Shown: piece by piece, positions 45,780 to 57,300 of the stretch
Numbering within the stretch: the first letter of the stretch is position 1
Layout: each line of letters starts with the position of its first letter
NCBI RefSeq assembly: GCF_037975245.1
Contig: NC_092575.1
Span: forward strand, 695,001-759,000
Direction: 5' to 3'
Length of the DNA stretch: 64,000 bases
Source of the DNA: Apostichopus japonicus
Lineage: Eukaryota > Echinodermata > Holothuroidea > Aspidochirotida > Stichopodidae
The notes under the pieces: model-generated
Seen by the model: the letters and a program-made list of their open reading frames with translations, nothing else
Told to the model about the DNA's origin: nothing
The model's database searches: none
Translations under genes and position numbers: made by a program

Positions 45780-48700
45780 CTAGGAGAGAGAAATAATATT
45801 TCTGTTATCAGACTTGTATTGTGAGTCCGCACCTATGCTCATATCCTAGTTGCCTGTAGTCGATGTCCTCACCCTCATGCATGGATTTGTACTCAAACTT
45901 GAGGCATGTTGGAACTGCAGTGTACATACCGTGTAAGAAATCGTGCTGACAGTTAAAAACTTCACCTTATACTCGAAATCATACCAAGGTTCATTCTACT
46001 TGTAATTGTACCCATGCTATTTTATCTGAGGGCTTAAAATGTTGTGTACACTTAGCGAATTGTTCGTTTGATCAAACGTGAAGTAAACACCTTTCAATGT
46101 TAGGACTGACCTTTGATACTAACCTTTTGTTATAACCACGTGACCCAAACTGTTTTTGTACACTACATCGACATCACGTACAACCTCTGGCCAAGCGTCG
46201 CTTATGAGAGCGCCCTCACTTGAAGACAGCAAGGCACCATCGGTTGTTAGCTTCCAATATTTGTCTCCCTAAAATTAAAAAAAAAAAAAATGTACTTTTT
46301 TAGTTTTCTCCTTTCCCGTGTATTGCATGAGAGTACGATAACCTTAGCCATCTTACACCATTTTATGATGACATCATCAAATATCGCATAGGTAACAATT
46401 AATTAACATAACAATAGATATACTTTGAAAGCGTAAACGAAATCATTAATTAACATGACAATCGATTCACTTCTTACTTTGAATACGTGACTGATAACCA
46501 TTAATTAACATAGCAATAGTTTTACTTCTTCCCTTGAATACGTAACTGATTATAATTACTATCATAACAACATGTTTACCTTTTACTTTGAATACGTGAC
46601 TGTAAATCATTACTTAACATAACAATAGTTTTACTTCTTACTTTGAGTACGTGACTGATAATCATTATTTAACATAACAATAGGTTTAATTCTTACTTTG
46701 AACACGTAGAGGTAACTATCCATAACTGTGACTGCGTCATATGTTTCAAATTGACAGAACGCACGCTCAGCTGCTGGGGTCTCGACCTCCGGAACATTGC
46801 CGGAATTACCTATATAAAACAGACAACATGAACACCTGTCAAATATTATGCCAAAACCTTTCGACCTTTTAAGGTTCAGGGGAAGTTGTATGTTGTTTAT
46901 AATCTTCAGTGTATATGCGTATCGCCCGTGTCATCTTTGTATTGTATACTGATGGTATACAGATATGTGAGATAGGTAGTGAACGGTAACTATATAAGTG
47001 GCATGTAATAGAATTACACAACTTGTAGCAAATAGCGTACTGGAAGTAGTATTAATTCATTCTTGATGGTACGTAATTACCTTAAACAGTACATACCCCC
47101 CGCCCGCCCGCCCCCCCCCCCCGGCTTCCTTCACCCACTTCAAGCCTCTCATCTACAACGGAAATTTTGCTTGGCTGTTGGGTAAGACTGTGTTGGAGTC
47201 GTACTCACATCCCACACTTACCATAAATGTGATTAAGCGCGTCAATATCACATTGTGTGAGCTGGTAGTTTGGTGAATACGCCGGTACACATGGCTGCAT
47301 GATTGAAGCGTGGTTGGAGGTGTGACCCATGCCTAGCACGTGACCGATTTCATGCGCAACGACAGCCAACATTGGAGTTCCTGAAAACGAAATAGATGAT
47401 AACTTTATCGTCTATGTCACATCCAATCACTTGCATTGTCAATTAATGTAATATTAATGATTTAATAATATAACCATATCATACACAGGTTATTATTACA
47501 TTATCTAAATTCTTTTACAAATGTTTCGTTATAGGGAGACACTATTTCATGACATTGGGCTGATTATGAAGACGCAAACACAGAGACGTTTAAGTGATGA
47601 TTGATATGTTAATTCATTTGAAAAGCCTTACTATTTAAACTTTCAACAAAGTCATTCGATTGAATCCAAGCAAGGATCACGTCAAACATTGCCGAACTCA
47701 CTTCATTGTTAGTCAGGTTCTGACATACGGAATGGTGTCATGCAATTATGACCCTGTTGTGTCCTTTTAGTTAGAGAATGTAAACTTAATCATACCTACT
47801 CATCACCCCACCCTAACCTCGAACCCCGACACCACTTCGAACTCCTGTATTCCTGGGTGTGTTAGTCTAGTATTACGACATGTAGTGTGACGTCACCATC
47901 GATATGCACACACCATTGTTGTAGCGTGAATGTTTCTGATCTGTAATGTTATCAGTGGTGGTGTGACGTCATATTACTTCCCACCCACATGTTGTTGTTG
48001 TAATGTGTATGTGATCGGTCGAGTGTTACCGATATAGTAAATTGACGTCATGCATTATTTCGACGCAGTGTCTAATCTATAGTTTCCCCAGGAATATAGC
48101 ATCTTAATCCATGCATGGTTTCGCTAAACTGGTGTCAGTACGAAACCTAATTTAATGAATGGTATAAAGATCTTCATTAGCGTATAATTATAATCTTAGT
48201 AATGAACATACCCTCTGGTCCTTCAATCGTGTAATCCTCTTCAGAATCAATGTAAATTTTGCCGGTATCCCTGCTGTCGGCGAGAGGGGGGTATGCCCAC
48301 CCGACAGTTTTTCCTCTCCCGTCCATGTCCGGGTCATCCTCGTGCGACTGAAACATGATCTGGATATCCGCTGGATCCCTCTTAGAAACAGGGGTAAAGG
48401 TCATAGGTACATAAGGGGTGAACATGTCGAATGCTTCCTGAACTACAGATGCTATTTGCCTCTGACGAAACCCAGGAACTGATCCTTGAATTCTGATAAA
48501 GAAATTAAAATAATGTACAAAGAAACAAAAATAAATCATCGGGCTTATAATATCATCAGTGAACTTAATATAGTAAAGACCGTTGTGAATATTCATACAG
48601 CAACAAAGTCATGAATCGAACAACGATAGCTAATTATCAATTTTACAAATTTCAAAATTTGAAATTTGGTTGTACATCTCTGGTCGTCTCTATGGCTTCA

Positions 48701-51700
48701 AAAGCTATGCCAAGTTATAGGGATGGTGAGACTTTCAAACTAATTACTTTACTCGTTATTTTGTATCTACCATATATTCTGCTACTTTTAAAGAGGATCA
48801 CTTATGATTCATTGGTTGCTATACAACACTGTGTCATTCAACTATAACCAAGACGACCATGTGAGCACGAAGTACATGAATTAAGAGCCCCCCACCCCCA
48901 CTCCAACTTCCCCGAACCTGTTATTTTATAACATGATTATTTTATCAGCTTCGTTTGTGTTCACCACAAGTTAATACTCTCAGCAGCCTGGACAGTAAAT
49001 CCTATAGGCAATAAAATGCAAGTAAATCCGAATCGGAACCAACCTTCCAGGAAACTCCCCAGCAGTGATCCCCGAATAAGGTTTCGGTAAATGTTTATGG
49101 AGTACTCTGATTGCAAACTGGTGGGGGACTTAAATTTCCCGTTTTAGAAACGGTATTTCATAGTGACATGTAGGTCTTGATGGCCTGATAACAATGGGCA
49201 ATCAAAGGTCAACTTCCATGGAGGTGAAACGTCACACACAAACGTAAATAGATTTAGATATATTAAAAAGGGAATTGGAGATGAGTTTCCTAGAGTATTT
49301 TCCCAAAAGTTGTTTTCCCATAGTCGTGGTAATGTAAACTTTCCATTTAAGTAAAAAAAAGTAAAGAAAACGAAGGAGCACTCCGGGATCAAATTCAGCC
49401 AATATACGCGATCACTGAGCTGAGTGGAAGAACTTGTCTAGCGAGCAATTCGATGAAAAATTTTGCTGTAATCAATCCGAAACAAACTAGATCAATTCTT
49501 GACAACATCTGTTCGGATTGTCATAAAATTGGCAACAGCAGGATGTCGACATTAATTGCAGCAGGGGATGAAACTCAGAAAACCTGAGCATACAATTCCT
49601 TAGCAACCAAAATTCAGGATTATATAATATTGTATATCGACCTGTCAATAGTCTCGAAGTTCCTTAAGAAAATAAACATCACACCGACACCCCGTAACAC
49701 ACCTTGCAATACACAATACTACACCCCAACAATAATAAAGTGCATATATCATATACAAACCATACACCCCATTCATCACACAAGACATCATATTATTTAC
49801 CACATCACCCACTCCATCATACAATACATAATACCACACCCCATGCCACACCATCACTACACCATAGAACACATGACACCACACCCCATGCCACACCATC
49901 ACTACACCATAGAACACATGATACCACACCGCATGCCACACCATCAACACCCCATACATTCGGATATAAATCATGATCATATACAAACCAACACACCATC
50001 ATTGTTATAATATATCAGACTTCCCTTACACATAGTAAATCAGAAGTTTTTCCAATAACGTACCCGTTGTGATGATATGGTGTCTTAAATATCAAACGAA
50101 CTAATAACTCTAATAAACGGAAGGGTTGGCCGCAGTTATCAGTGGGAGATTATGACATAATTATGTAACATTATAACTAAAACGAACCTAAGTTCTTCCT
50201 CTACTTGCTTCATAGTTATTATATTTCATGTTTATATTCTCGGATGTAATATCAATAAAATATCAATATACATTATATCGGAAGGTACCAGATAGGGTTG
50301 CAAATAGCTCGTGTCGTAAGAAGTTTCGCTCCACTTTTCCTACGTCTTATACACTTCGGATTATATTAACATTGATGTATGTGTAACAGGTTGCCTTCCT
50401 CCCTCACCAAGTTTATCAAATACCAATTGGGGGTGGGGGACGGGTGGGGGAGGGTGGGGAGAGTTTAGAAATAGCTCATGATACCATGACTTTAATCGGT
50501 GCCATTGTCAATTTGACCTATTCTCATTGATCACGTGATAACCTCCAGAACCACATGCTAAAGCTTATATCATACTGTGACGGTGTCACAATTCCTTCGA
50601 CACCGGCAACACACTACCTATCCTCACTTTCTAACAGCTCCCTTTCTCAGTCCTACCCCCCCCCCCCCCATCCTGAAGAATTCCATGACAACATGATGGA
50701 ATTTAGAATGAATTCATAACAATCAGGAGCAAAATATACTGAACGTTGCCATGTAGTTACCTGTACGTGAGATCGGTTTTATTCCATCTCCCACCTAACA
50801 ATGTAAACGACTGATCGGAGCCTACGGGGTCAATTACACCACATCGTGGTTGATATATGACATTCATTGTTTCATCATTGTAGGTGCCGTCTGCTGGTAA
50901 TCCCATAAATGCTTGAAAGTCCCTGAGAGCGCTTGAAACGTCGGGACGTGGCCCGCTAACTTTAGACGGATCCACGTGAAGGTAGCCGTAACGTTTCAAG
51001 TATTTCTGAAAAGCAAAATGCAAAAAAAAAAGCAATGTTTACACTACAATTATTTCATCTCGATATTTAAGGAGATAAATATACAATGGAAAATACTGAC
51101 TTTCACTGGCGGAAAGAATATCCGCCAAGTATGCAATATTTAAACTTGATCGATAAAACCACAACTAGGAGGTGAACTATTTCCATTTGGCACCTTAACT
51201 GTTGTTATGACAGTTACCTCACCGATACAACAAGGGCCCTTTTCTGTCTTTATCCCAAACTATTGTTTATAACCTACATATTTGAAATATTTCAGAAAAA
51301 AAAGTACTGAATACTTCACCAACTCTGTGAGATTTATGGCTGTAACGTGCAAAGAATACGTCGTTTCTTTTCAGATAAAAAGAAATGAAATCATATCAAA
51401 ACATTACGAGAATCAAACCAATGGAAGTCGAACCACAAGAAAGGGATACTTTGTTGTTGTTTATACAAACAAGTTTTCCATTTTCGTGAGAGAAAGTGAA
51501 AACAAACTGACACTCGTCACAGAAATATTGGTTTATTTGAATGACGTCATATAGCCTATTTCCTGTCGGTCCTTTTCCAGTTTAGCTCTTTGTATTTAGT
51601 AGCCTACTTTACCTTTTTTTTGGACGTATTTTACTATTTTTATACATGACACAAGTTAACAGTTATTTGTACATGGTAGTATACAACATTTAATGTTCCC

Positions 51701-54700
51701 ATTGATGCACACTAATGTCTTCTAAGTACTGTAGAAGTTTCCGTCACGAGCGAAGTAGCTTCCGGTGATATGCAGAGGATATCGAAGGTTAGGGTGGCAG
51801 GGGAATACGGGGGGGGGGGAGGGGAGGGTGAAATTCTAGATTCCCTGATTTAAATAGACAGGTTATACCATTATACAAGGGGGTCCCGGACCCGGAAAAG
51901 TGGTCTAATTCTTCCTCGACTGAATGTGAACTTCTCGAGTCCCAACTCAACGTTGACCACGGACTGACGATGGATGTGTGGGCCATTCCCACCTCCACCA
52001 CCCCCCCCCCCCACACACCCATGTTCGTACACCCTACTACCCCTCACTGGATAACTGACAAACTTGCCAATTTTCGTATCCGTGACCGTGTATTTATATT
52101 TTTAGCTATGAGATACGAAATCCGAAACGACGATTTGAAAAGTGGCACATCCTAACCATGTCGCGGTCCTATTTCATGCTTCACTTTATATGATTGATTG
52201 ATAGTTCGTGCACCATTAGCGTCTTCGAGAGGGTCTGTTTGCGATGTATTTTCACTAACCGCACTGACCACCATTACAGCATGTATTAAGGGACGTCACA
52301 TGGTTCCTTTGCGTTCTATGGTGTACACTTGAATGAAGTCCAAAAAGGTAGCTGTCACATCGGTAACCGCAGTATCAGAACTATGGATTGGCCTAGTCGT
52401 ATCCATAGGGCTTAATATGTTGCCAACATCATATGAGTTACGAGACAACTAACATAAGAGAACCAAAAATAACTTAATGCCATGGCATATCAAATATGAC
52501 CGTTAAGACATAACAAATCCTTTGCCTATGTAATAGGCCCTATATTATGCCTGTAATACAGTTCCTATAACTCTAAACAGGCCCTGTCACTCCAAAACAG
52601 GCCTATAACTCTAAAGCAGGCATATAATTCTAAAACAGGCCCTATAACTCTAAAACATGCCCTATAACTCTAAAACAGGCCATATAACTTTAAAACGGGC
52701 CCTAAAACTCTAAGACAGGCCCTATACCTACTTTTTGTTTACACCATTATATACTTGTATCGGTATTGGTAAGGTACGTAGAAGACCTAATGTTACAGGG
52801 TAAGGCTTTGGCCCACCGAGAACCTTACAGCCCATCCACACCCGAGGCATACTTCAACCAGACAAACAATGTTGTAGATGGTTATCTATTTTAGTCATAT
52901 TAGAAATCAGATATATGGTATAGCTAGACAAATATAGAATCGTTCTATATGGAACGCCAGTCTGTACGGTTAATTTTGTTTTTCACGATCATGTGGTAAA
53001 CATAGACCATCACAAGGTGAACGAAGTGAGTCAATCTTTTGCTATAGCAGGCTGCAGGTATTGTACCATAATACTGTTTCTTCTTCGTGCAGCACTGCAG
53101 TATTTAGCTATCCTGGGCCAGTATACGCTGTACTTATAACTATTCACTTCGTATTTCGGTGGAATCTAGTCATTGCCAATAATTTCCCTGAGTTTAGAGT
53201 CATTGACAAACTTCTAGGGGTCACTTTTCTTTTGAAATGTTGTTATTCGAATAATGACTTGTTACAACAGTGGTGTATAGTCCTATACATAACATCCTGA
53301 TGTGAGATTTTACCATTGGTATATCACTAGAACAGTGTTTTGAGTCTATCCCTCGATAAACGAACATTATAGGTTACATCCACAACAAGAACAGGAATAG
53401 ACACGGCACAATAGATCAGACTATTCAATGTGTGACGTCACCAGAAGCGGTACAGTGTCAATGACCTAAAAGGCATTTCAATACCATGTATTTATAAGCA
53501 AGACGTTCGTTGTCATGACTACGTAACCATGTCTGTTAGCTATGTTTACCACGTATGATGAGGAAAGACTCAATTTGGCCTATTCGAATCATTCTATAGA
53601 GCAAACTTTGATAATGTTTTGAATAACCACAGTGCTAGTGTTGTTGGTCTTCTCCTATGACGTTTTATGAAGTTCGGATATTTTGTAATCATGTCCGGAG
53701 GTTATTGCTTTAATTTCATACCACTCTTACCAAAACCCCCCTGTGTCTTCGAATCCCGTCTAAAATAAATCGACTTTTCATTTAAAAGAAATTGCTTTCT
53801 ACATTTCGCAATGCTCTTATAATCGTCTTTGTTACAATATATATGTATATGTACAACTGCCCTCTAGACAATAAGGTAACAGTGAATTCTTTTATTTAAA
53901 AGAAATATGCCCATGGCATTCTTAGCATATACAACCGACACTGTAGTATAACTCCATATTGTACGTGTATATGGCCCCGTCACGGACTGGCCTAGTTACT
54001 GTTACAAACGAGGCTTATAATACGGCTTACAACCTGTAGGTTAAACACAACTTGCTTTTTTTTCTCCATTTTATCTCCTTTAATTAAGAGTAGTGCTTTT
54101 TTAATCCATAAGCAATGTTAATTGTCGTAATGGTGACGTAAATGTGTCGAATTCGCATAAGTTTGGCATTGTGTGATGATGCGATCGCTCATCAGTGGGC
54201 CTATACTGCGTAAGTATATACGTTAACCTGATAATGGGTAATACAACCGTGTCAACAATTATTGTCTGACGGTAATGGCGACGTTTAACCTTTAGCAGGA
54301 TACTGTAGGGCATATGTGTCAATTTACAGATTACAAATAAATCACGGACTGGTAGAAATATCACTACAACGGGAAAATCCGTCTCAGTGAATGACTGCAA
54401 AGCGACGACCATGACCGTTACCGAATATATGGAAGGGGTTTACCTGGAAAGGGTGGGATTGGGGTGGGGGTGTGGTGGTTCTGGAGATTAAACTTTGCTA
54501 GAATATATTTTACATCTTTATTGTTTGTATTTACCTGTGTGAAAACTCAAGGAAACTGTACGAGATGAATCCTGTTGTTCCCCCCCCCCCCTCAACCCGG
54601 ATGTATCTAATTTAAATAATTCTGTAATTCTCATGAATTAGTCATTTTCACTTGTAAATAACCACACAGGATTTTGCGCAACATAAAACATTTTCTTTTT

Positions 54701-56577
54701 CTCGTAAAACAAATCAGTGACTCATGTACAAAAGGAAAAGCAATGGTTATTAATAAATGAAAAGATTTCCTGACTGAATCACTAAGTGTTCGATTAATGC
54801 ACCATTGTTTGCCAAGTATATGAAACAGGGTCCTGGAGGGGGGGGGGGGCTATCCGATTTGCCCAACCGTCGTCCGGTACAATGAATGCTGGTAAGAATC
54901 AGTGGCAAGGTATATGCTGACTTTATTGTCAGTAATATGCGTGCATGCTGTCTGAGAAGTCAGCTGGCCTGCCAATCACTTTCTGTTCGGGCATTATATA
55001 TATCAGAATGTGGCAGTATATCACGTTATGAAGGTTAAACATACGTCACGGTACGACAATGCGTAATATCACGGTACGTCAATGCGTAATATCACGGTGC
55101 GACAAGACATAATATCAAGGTATCAAAATGTGTAATGTCACGGTATGACAAAGCGTAATGTCACGGCATGACGATGCTTCATTTCACGGTATGACAATTG
55201 TACAGTGTCACGGGATGACAGTGTCACGGGGTGGCACTAGGGTAAAGGTCACAGTGTGACATTGCGGGCAATAAGGCACGCTTCGGGAATAATAGAAAAC
55301 AAATTGAAAAGAAGTGAAGCGGCAGTGAAAGGTGATAAGGGTTTCTTTTGTGTAGCGTGAAGTTTTAAAGTAGAACTAGTTTCATCTTCAGTTTCCGTTT
55401 AGGATGTATCGAGTTATAGCTTACACATTCAATGACATATACATCTCATGTCATGTTATTATAACTGGTTCAATTCTCAGAAACCTCCGCTCTTAACCAG
55501 TTTGTAAATTGTGGCCTACATTTGTCTTGACCTATTAGCCGTATGTAAATTTTACTTATTTTGAATATTTTAGTACCGTATGCATTGTCTCCAAGTGTTA
55601 CCATAACGAAACACGGGCCCCTACCTCAAACTTTTTTTCTCCACTTTTGGAGACTTGTTTCTTTGTACTTACTGTTCCTTCATTGCTACTTTAATACTTC
55701 GCAAATGCCAGCGAATAACTTTGCCAATAATACTCACAAACTGACAGAAATAAACTTCTGGAAGACCATTTCATGAGTCTTAAATTTGGAGATGTAGAAC
55801 TTATACCTTTAAAACTAGTCTTGAATCCATCGCTGCGCGTGCGGAGGCCAAGATTGGATCCCGAAGTCTGGCTAACTTCCATAATTAGAATTATGGAGAT
55901 ATTTTACGTCTATGATTTGTTTGTTATCATAACCACAGCACAGCGCAGCGGCATACCATGCTTGAGATGATGTGGTGTAGCACATAAACGAAATACCGCA
56001 ATAAGATATGATGTTAGTACGGTACGTGTAGGTTATCAGTAACGATCACGTAAAACATCCATTTCATGTTACTTTTCATATGCGTTGACACGAAAAATCC
56101 GGTATTAATTGATATATTTAACATTTGTACATGAAAAGTATGACGCAATAATTATTGATTTTACCAAAAACCCTTTCTAAAATGCTAACATTCGATACAT
56201 ACATATATTTTTTCCTACTGATCCACTACGTCTAACTGATTTTTGTAGCATGACGTATGTACTCGCGATCGTAATATCTAGATAACTAAATAATGATGTG
56301 TAATTAAAATAAATAGGCTAATAGATAGGCATGCGTTATAATCGTCTACTTCGCATTTCGTTATAAATGCTACTTTTAAACTGTAGAAATATGTTTACAT
56401 GATTAAAACTGACGTTCAACAGCTTACCATGGAGGCTAATAGCTTTTTCATCATTGCTGGATCAATGCTGGGTCTTCGTGCGTAAGATAATTCTCGTCCC
56501 CGTGCCTCCGGCCCTAAATTTGCCCCCATACAGACGGTGAAAACACCCAGGAGAATGACAGCTGAGGAACCGAACAT
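45352..56577 (-). CDS. Matrix metalloproteinase, secreted, complete (7 coding exons)
   Basis: Exons in transcript order: 56577-56428, 51005-50761, 48492-48212, 47380-47222, 46809-46697, 46268-46124, 45779-45352. All borders are AG/GT and phases agree, giving 506 residues and a stop. Layout: signal peptide (about 1-19), propeptide with cysteine switch PRCGVID (Cys105), catalytic domain (about 118-279) with HEIGHVLGMGH and the Met-turn SIM, short hinge, and hemopexin domain from Cys297 with four blades. Length and order fit typical MMPs. There is no fibronectin insert, no transmembrane helix and no RxKR furin site before the catalytic domain, so it should be secreted as a proenzyme that other proteases activate. 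Expected substrates are extracellular matrix proteins. Two structural-zinc histidines are replaced. I cannot assign it to a vertebrate MMP number; invertebrate MMPs often do not map one to one. Confidence 0.93.
46124..46268 (-). CDS. MMP exon 6 (hemopexin blades 1-2)
   Basis: The acceptor is AATTTTAG and the donor AAAAG|GTTAGT; phase 0 in, phase 1 out. It encodes GDKYWKLTTDGALLSSSEGA, then AWPEVVRDVDVVY and GHVVITKG. KYW and the PEVV-D-D pattern are typical of hemopexin-like blades. Confidence 0.9.
46400..46697 (-). repeat. 55-base array carrying copies of MMP exon 5 end and its donor
   Basis: In the MMP direction, ACGTGTTCAAA|GTAAGAA at the true donor recurs as ACGTACTCAAA|GTAAGAA and ACGTATTCAAA|GTAAAAG and similar. 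Candidate exon-end positions are 46642, 46587, 46478 and 46424, spaced about 55 bases apart with one position (near 46532) mutated. The rest of each unit is AACTATTGTTATGTTAA-like. Confidence 0.88.
46697..46809 (-). CDS. MMP exon 5 (hinge, hemopexin blade 1 start)
   Basis: The acceptor is TTATATAG and the donor TTCAAA|GTAAGA; phase 1 in, phase 0 out. It encodes a short hinge (NSGNVPEVETPAAER), then FCQFETYDAVTVMDSYLYVF. Cys297 is the expected first hemopexin cysteine. The end of this exon and its donor are repeated in the next intron. Confidence 0.88.
47222..47380 (-). CDS. MMP exon 4 (zinc-binding active site)
   Basis: The acceptor is TCGTTTTCAG and the donor TATG|GTAAGT; phase 1 in and out, 159 bases. 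It holds HEIGHVLGMGHTSNHASIM: His235, His239 and His245 bind catalytic zinc, Glu236 is the general base, and Met253 is the Met-turn. It ends LTQCDIDALNHIYG, the usual C-terminal helix of the MMP catalytic domain. Confidence 0.97.
47381..48211 (-). other. MMP intron between exons 3 and 4
   Basis: Unique sequence. Nothing recognised beyond the splice sites. Confidence 0.5.
48212..48492 (-). CDS. MMP exon 3 (catalytic domain, N-terminal part)
   Basis: The acceptor is TTTATCAG and the donor GAGG|GTATGT; phase 2 in, phase 1 out. It encodes VVQEAFDMFTPYVPMTFTPV, then RDPADIQIMFQSHEDDPDMD, then the calcium and structural-zinc region ending GKIYIDSEEDYTIEGPEG. His182 and the following acidic residues are kept. 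The positions where MMPs normally have two more zinc histidines hold Trp197 and Tyr212. Confidence 0.93.
48493..50760 (-). other. MMP intron between exons 2 and 3
   Basis: Contains an ACACC/CATCA-rich array (49700-50000) and a run of 14 C at 50656-50669, 87 bases past the exon 2 donor. No other feature. Confidence 0.5.
49826..49964 (+). repeat. 48-base tandem repeat, 3 copies, in a CA-rich tract
   Basis: Copies of CACACCCCATGCCACACCAT followed by CACTACACCATAGAACACAT. The flanking 49690-49825 is similarly C- and A-rich and diverged. Confidence 0.88.
50761..51005 (-). CDS. MMP exon 2 (propeptide, cysteine switch)
   Basis: The acceptor is TGCTTTTCAG and the donor TACAG|GTAACT; phase 0 in, phase 2 out. 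KYLKRYGYL and LRDFQAFMGLPADGTYNDET form the peptidoglycan-binding-like propeptide helices. YQPRCGVIDP is the cysteine switch, whose Cys105 should hold the catalytic zinc in the latent form. The usual Pro after PRCGV is Ile here. WNKTDLTYR marks entry to the catalytic domain and carries an N-glycosylation sequon. Confidence 0.95.
52558..52732 (+). repeat. 21-base minisatellite (CTATAACTCTAAAACAGGCC)
   Basis: About eight copies with point changes (AAACAG, AAACGG, AAGCAG). Confidence 0.9.
55030..55260 (+). repeat. About 23-base minisatellite (TATCACGGTACGACAATGCG)
   Basis: About nine copies, progressively diverging to the right (TGTCACGGGATGACAG). CG dinucleotides recur in each copy, unlike the surrounding sequence. 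Confidence 0.85.
56428..56577 (-). CDS. MMP exon 1 (signal peptide, start of propeptide)
   Basis: Starts at ATG 56577-56575, the first ATG in this frame; the open frame extends upstream only with non-ATG codons. MFGSSAVILLGVFTVCMG is a clear hydrophobic signal peptide, and position -3 is A. It then encodes ARGRELSYARRPSIDPAMMK and ends LLASM|GTAAGC, phase 0. Confidence 0.88.
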
Positions 56578-57300
56578 CGTGCACCGAAATTGTTTCGAAG
56601 CTTCCGCTGATTGGAAACTAAAACTGAGTTTGAAATATATCTCACTTACTCTCTGAGCGAAAGAAAACAAATCCGAAGAGCAAAAACGCCTAAGTGAAAA
56701 TGACTGGCTTCAAAGCCCAACCGTTTGATTTAAAACTTTCTTACTTTACGAGAAAGAATGTCACTCATTCAGGAGGTGGTAATTAACTCCGACAAGATTC
56801 TTCCCAGAAAAACGGCTTCGGCTTCTGCAAAAAATACCACAGTGAAAGTTTGTCAAAGAAATCACTCGGATGTTGCGAGGACAAGTAAGGATTCGGAAGA
56901 ATTAACCAATTACCGAGGATGAAAAGATTTGAAAAGAGTGACAAAGTGGCAAATTACTCCTACAAATGAATAAATATGAAACAAGAAAAGCACTGGCTGA
57001 GGGGTTGGATAAAAGCCCGGCTGTTGATGAGTGCGTTTCAACCATTAGCTTGTATAGTATTTGGAATCAGTCTTCACAACTTCAAAGGCTTCAAATACGT
57101 CACACACAAATGATCGACGAGAAAAGACAATTCCCCAGCGTGCGTGAATCAAACACCAAATACTTGGCAATGCGAATATGCAAATTAAGACCACAAAATA
57201 GCTTCTAAATAATCACCGAACTAGTTTGTCAGTAGGTAGCGTCTACGGAAGTTACGACCAGGATACACAATGAAAGTTATATGAAGGAATTCTTGTTTAT
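56578..57300 (-). promoter_or_regulatory. MMP 5' UTR / promoter region (not resolved)
   Basis: Directly upstream of the MMP start codon. A TTTTAAA-type box near 56731-56737 is the only core-promoter-like motif I noticed. No canonical TATA box or AP-1 site was clear. The transcription start is unknown. Confidence 0.3.

Larger units (their letters stand above)
51006..56427 (-). other. MMP first intron (5.4 kb)
   Basis: Contains C/G runs of 11 or more at 51809, 52001, 54580 and 54838, and two arrays listed separately. No supported gene on either strand. Confidence 0.55.
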
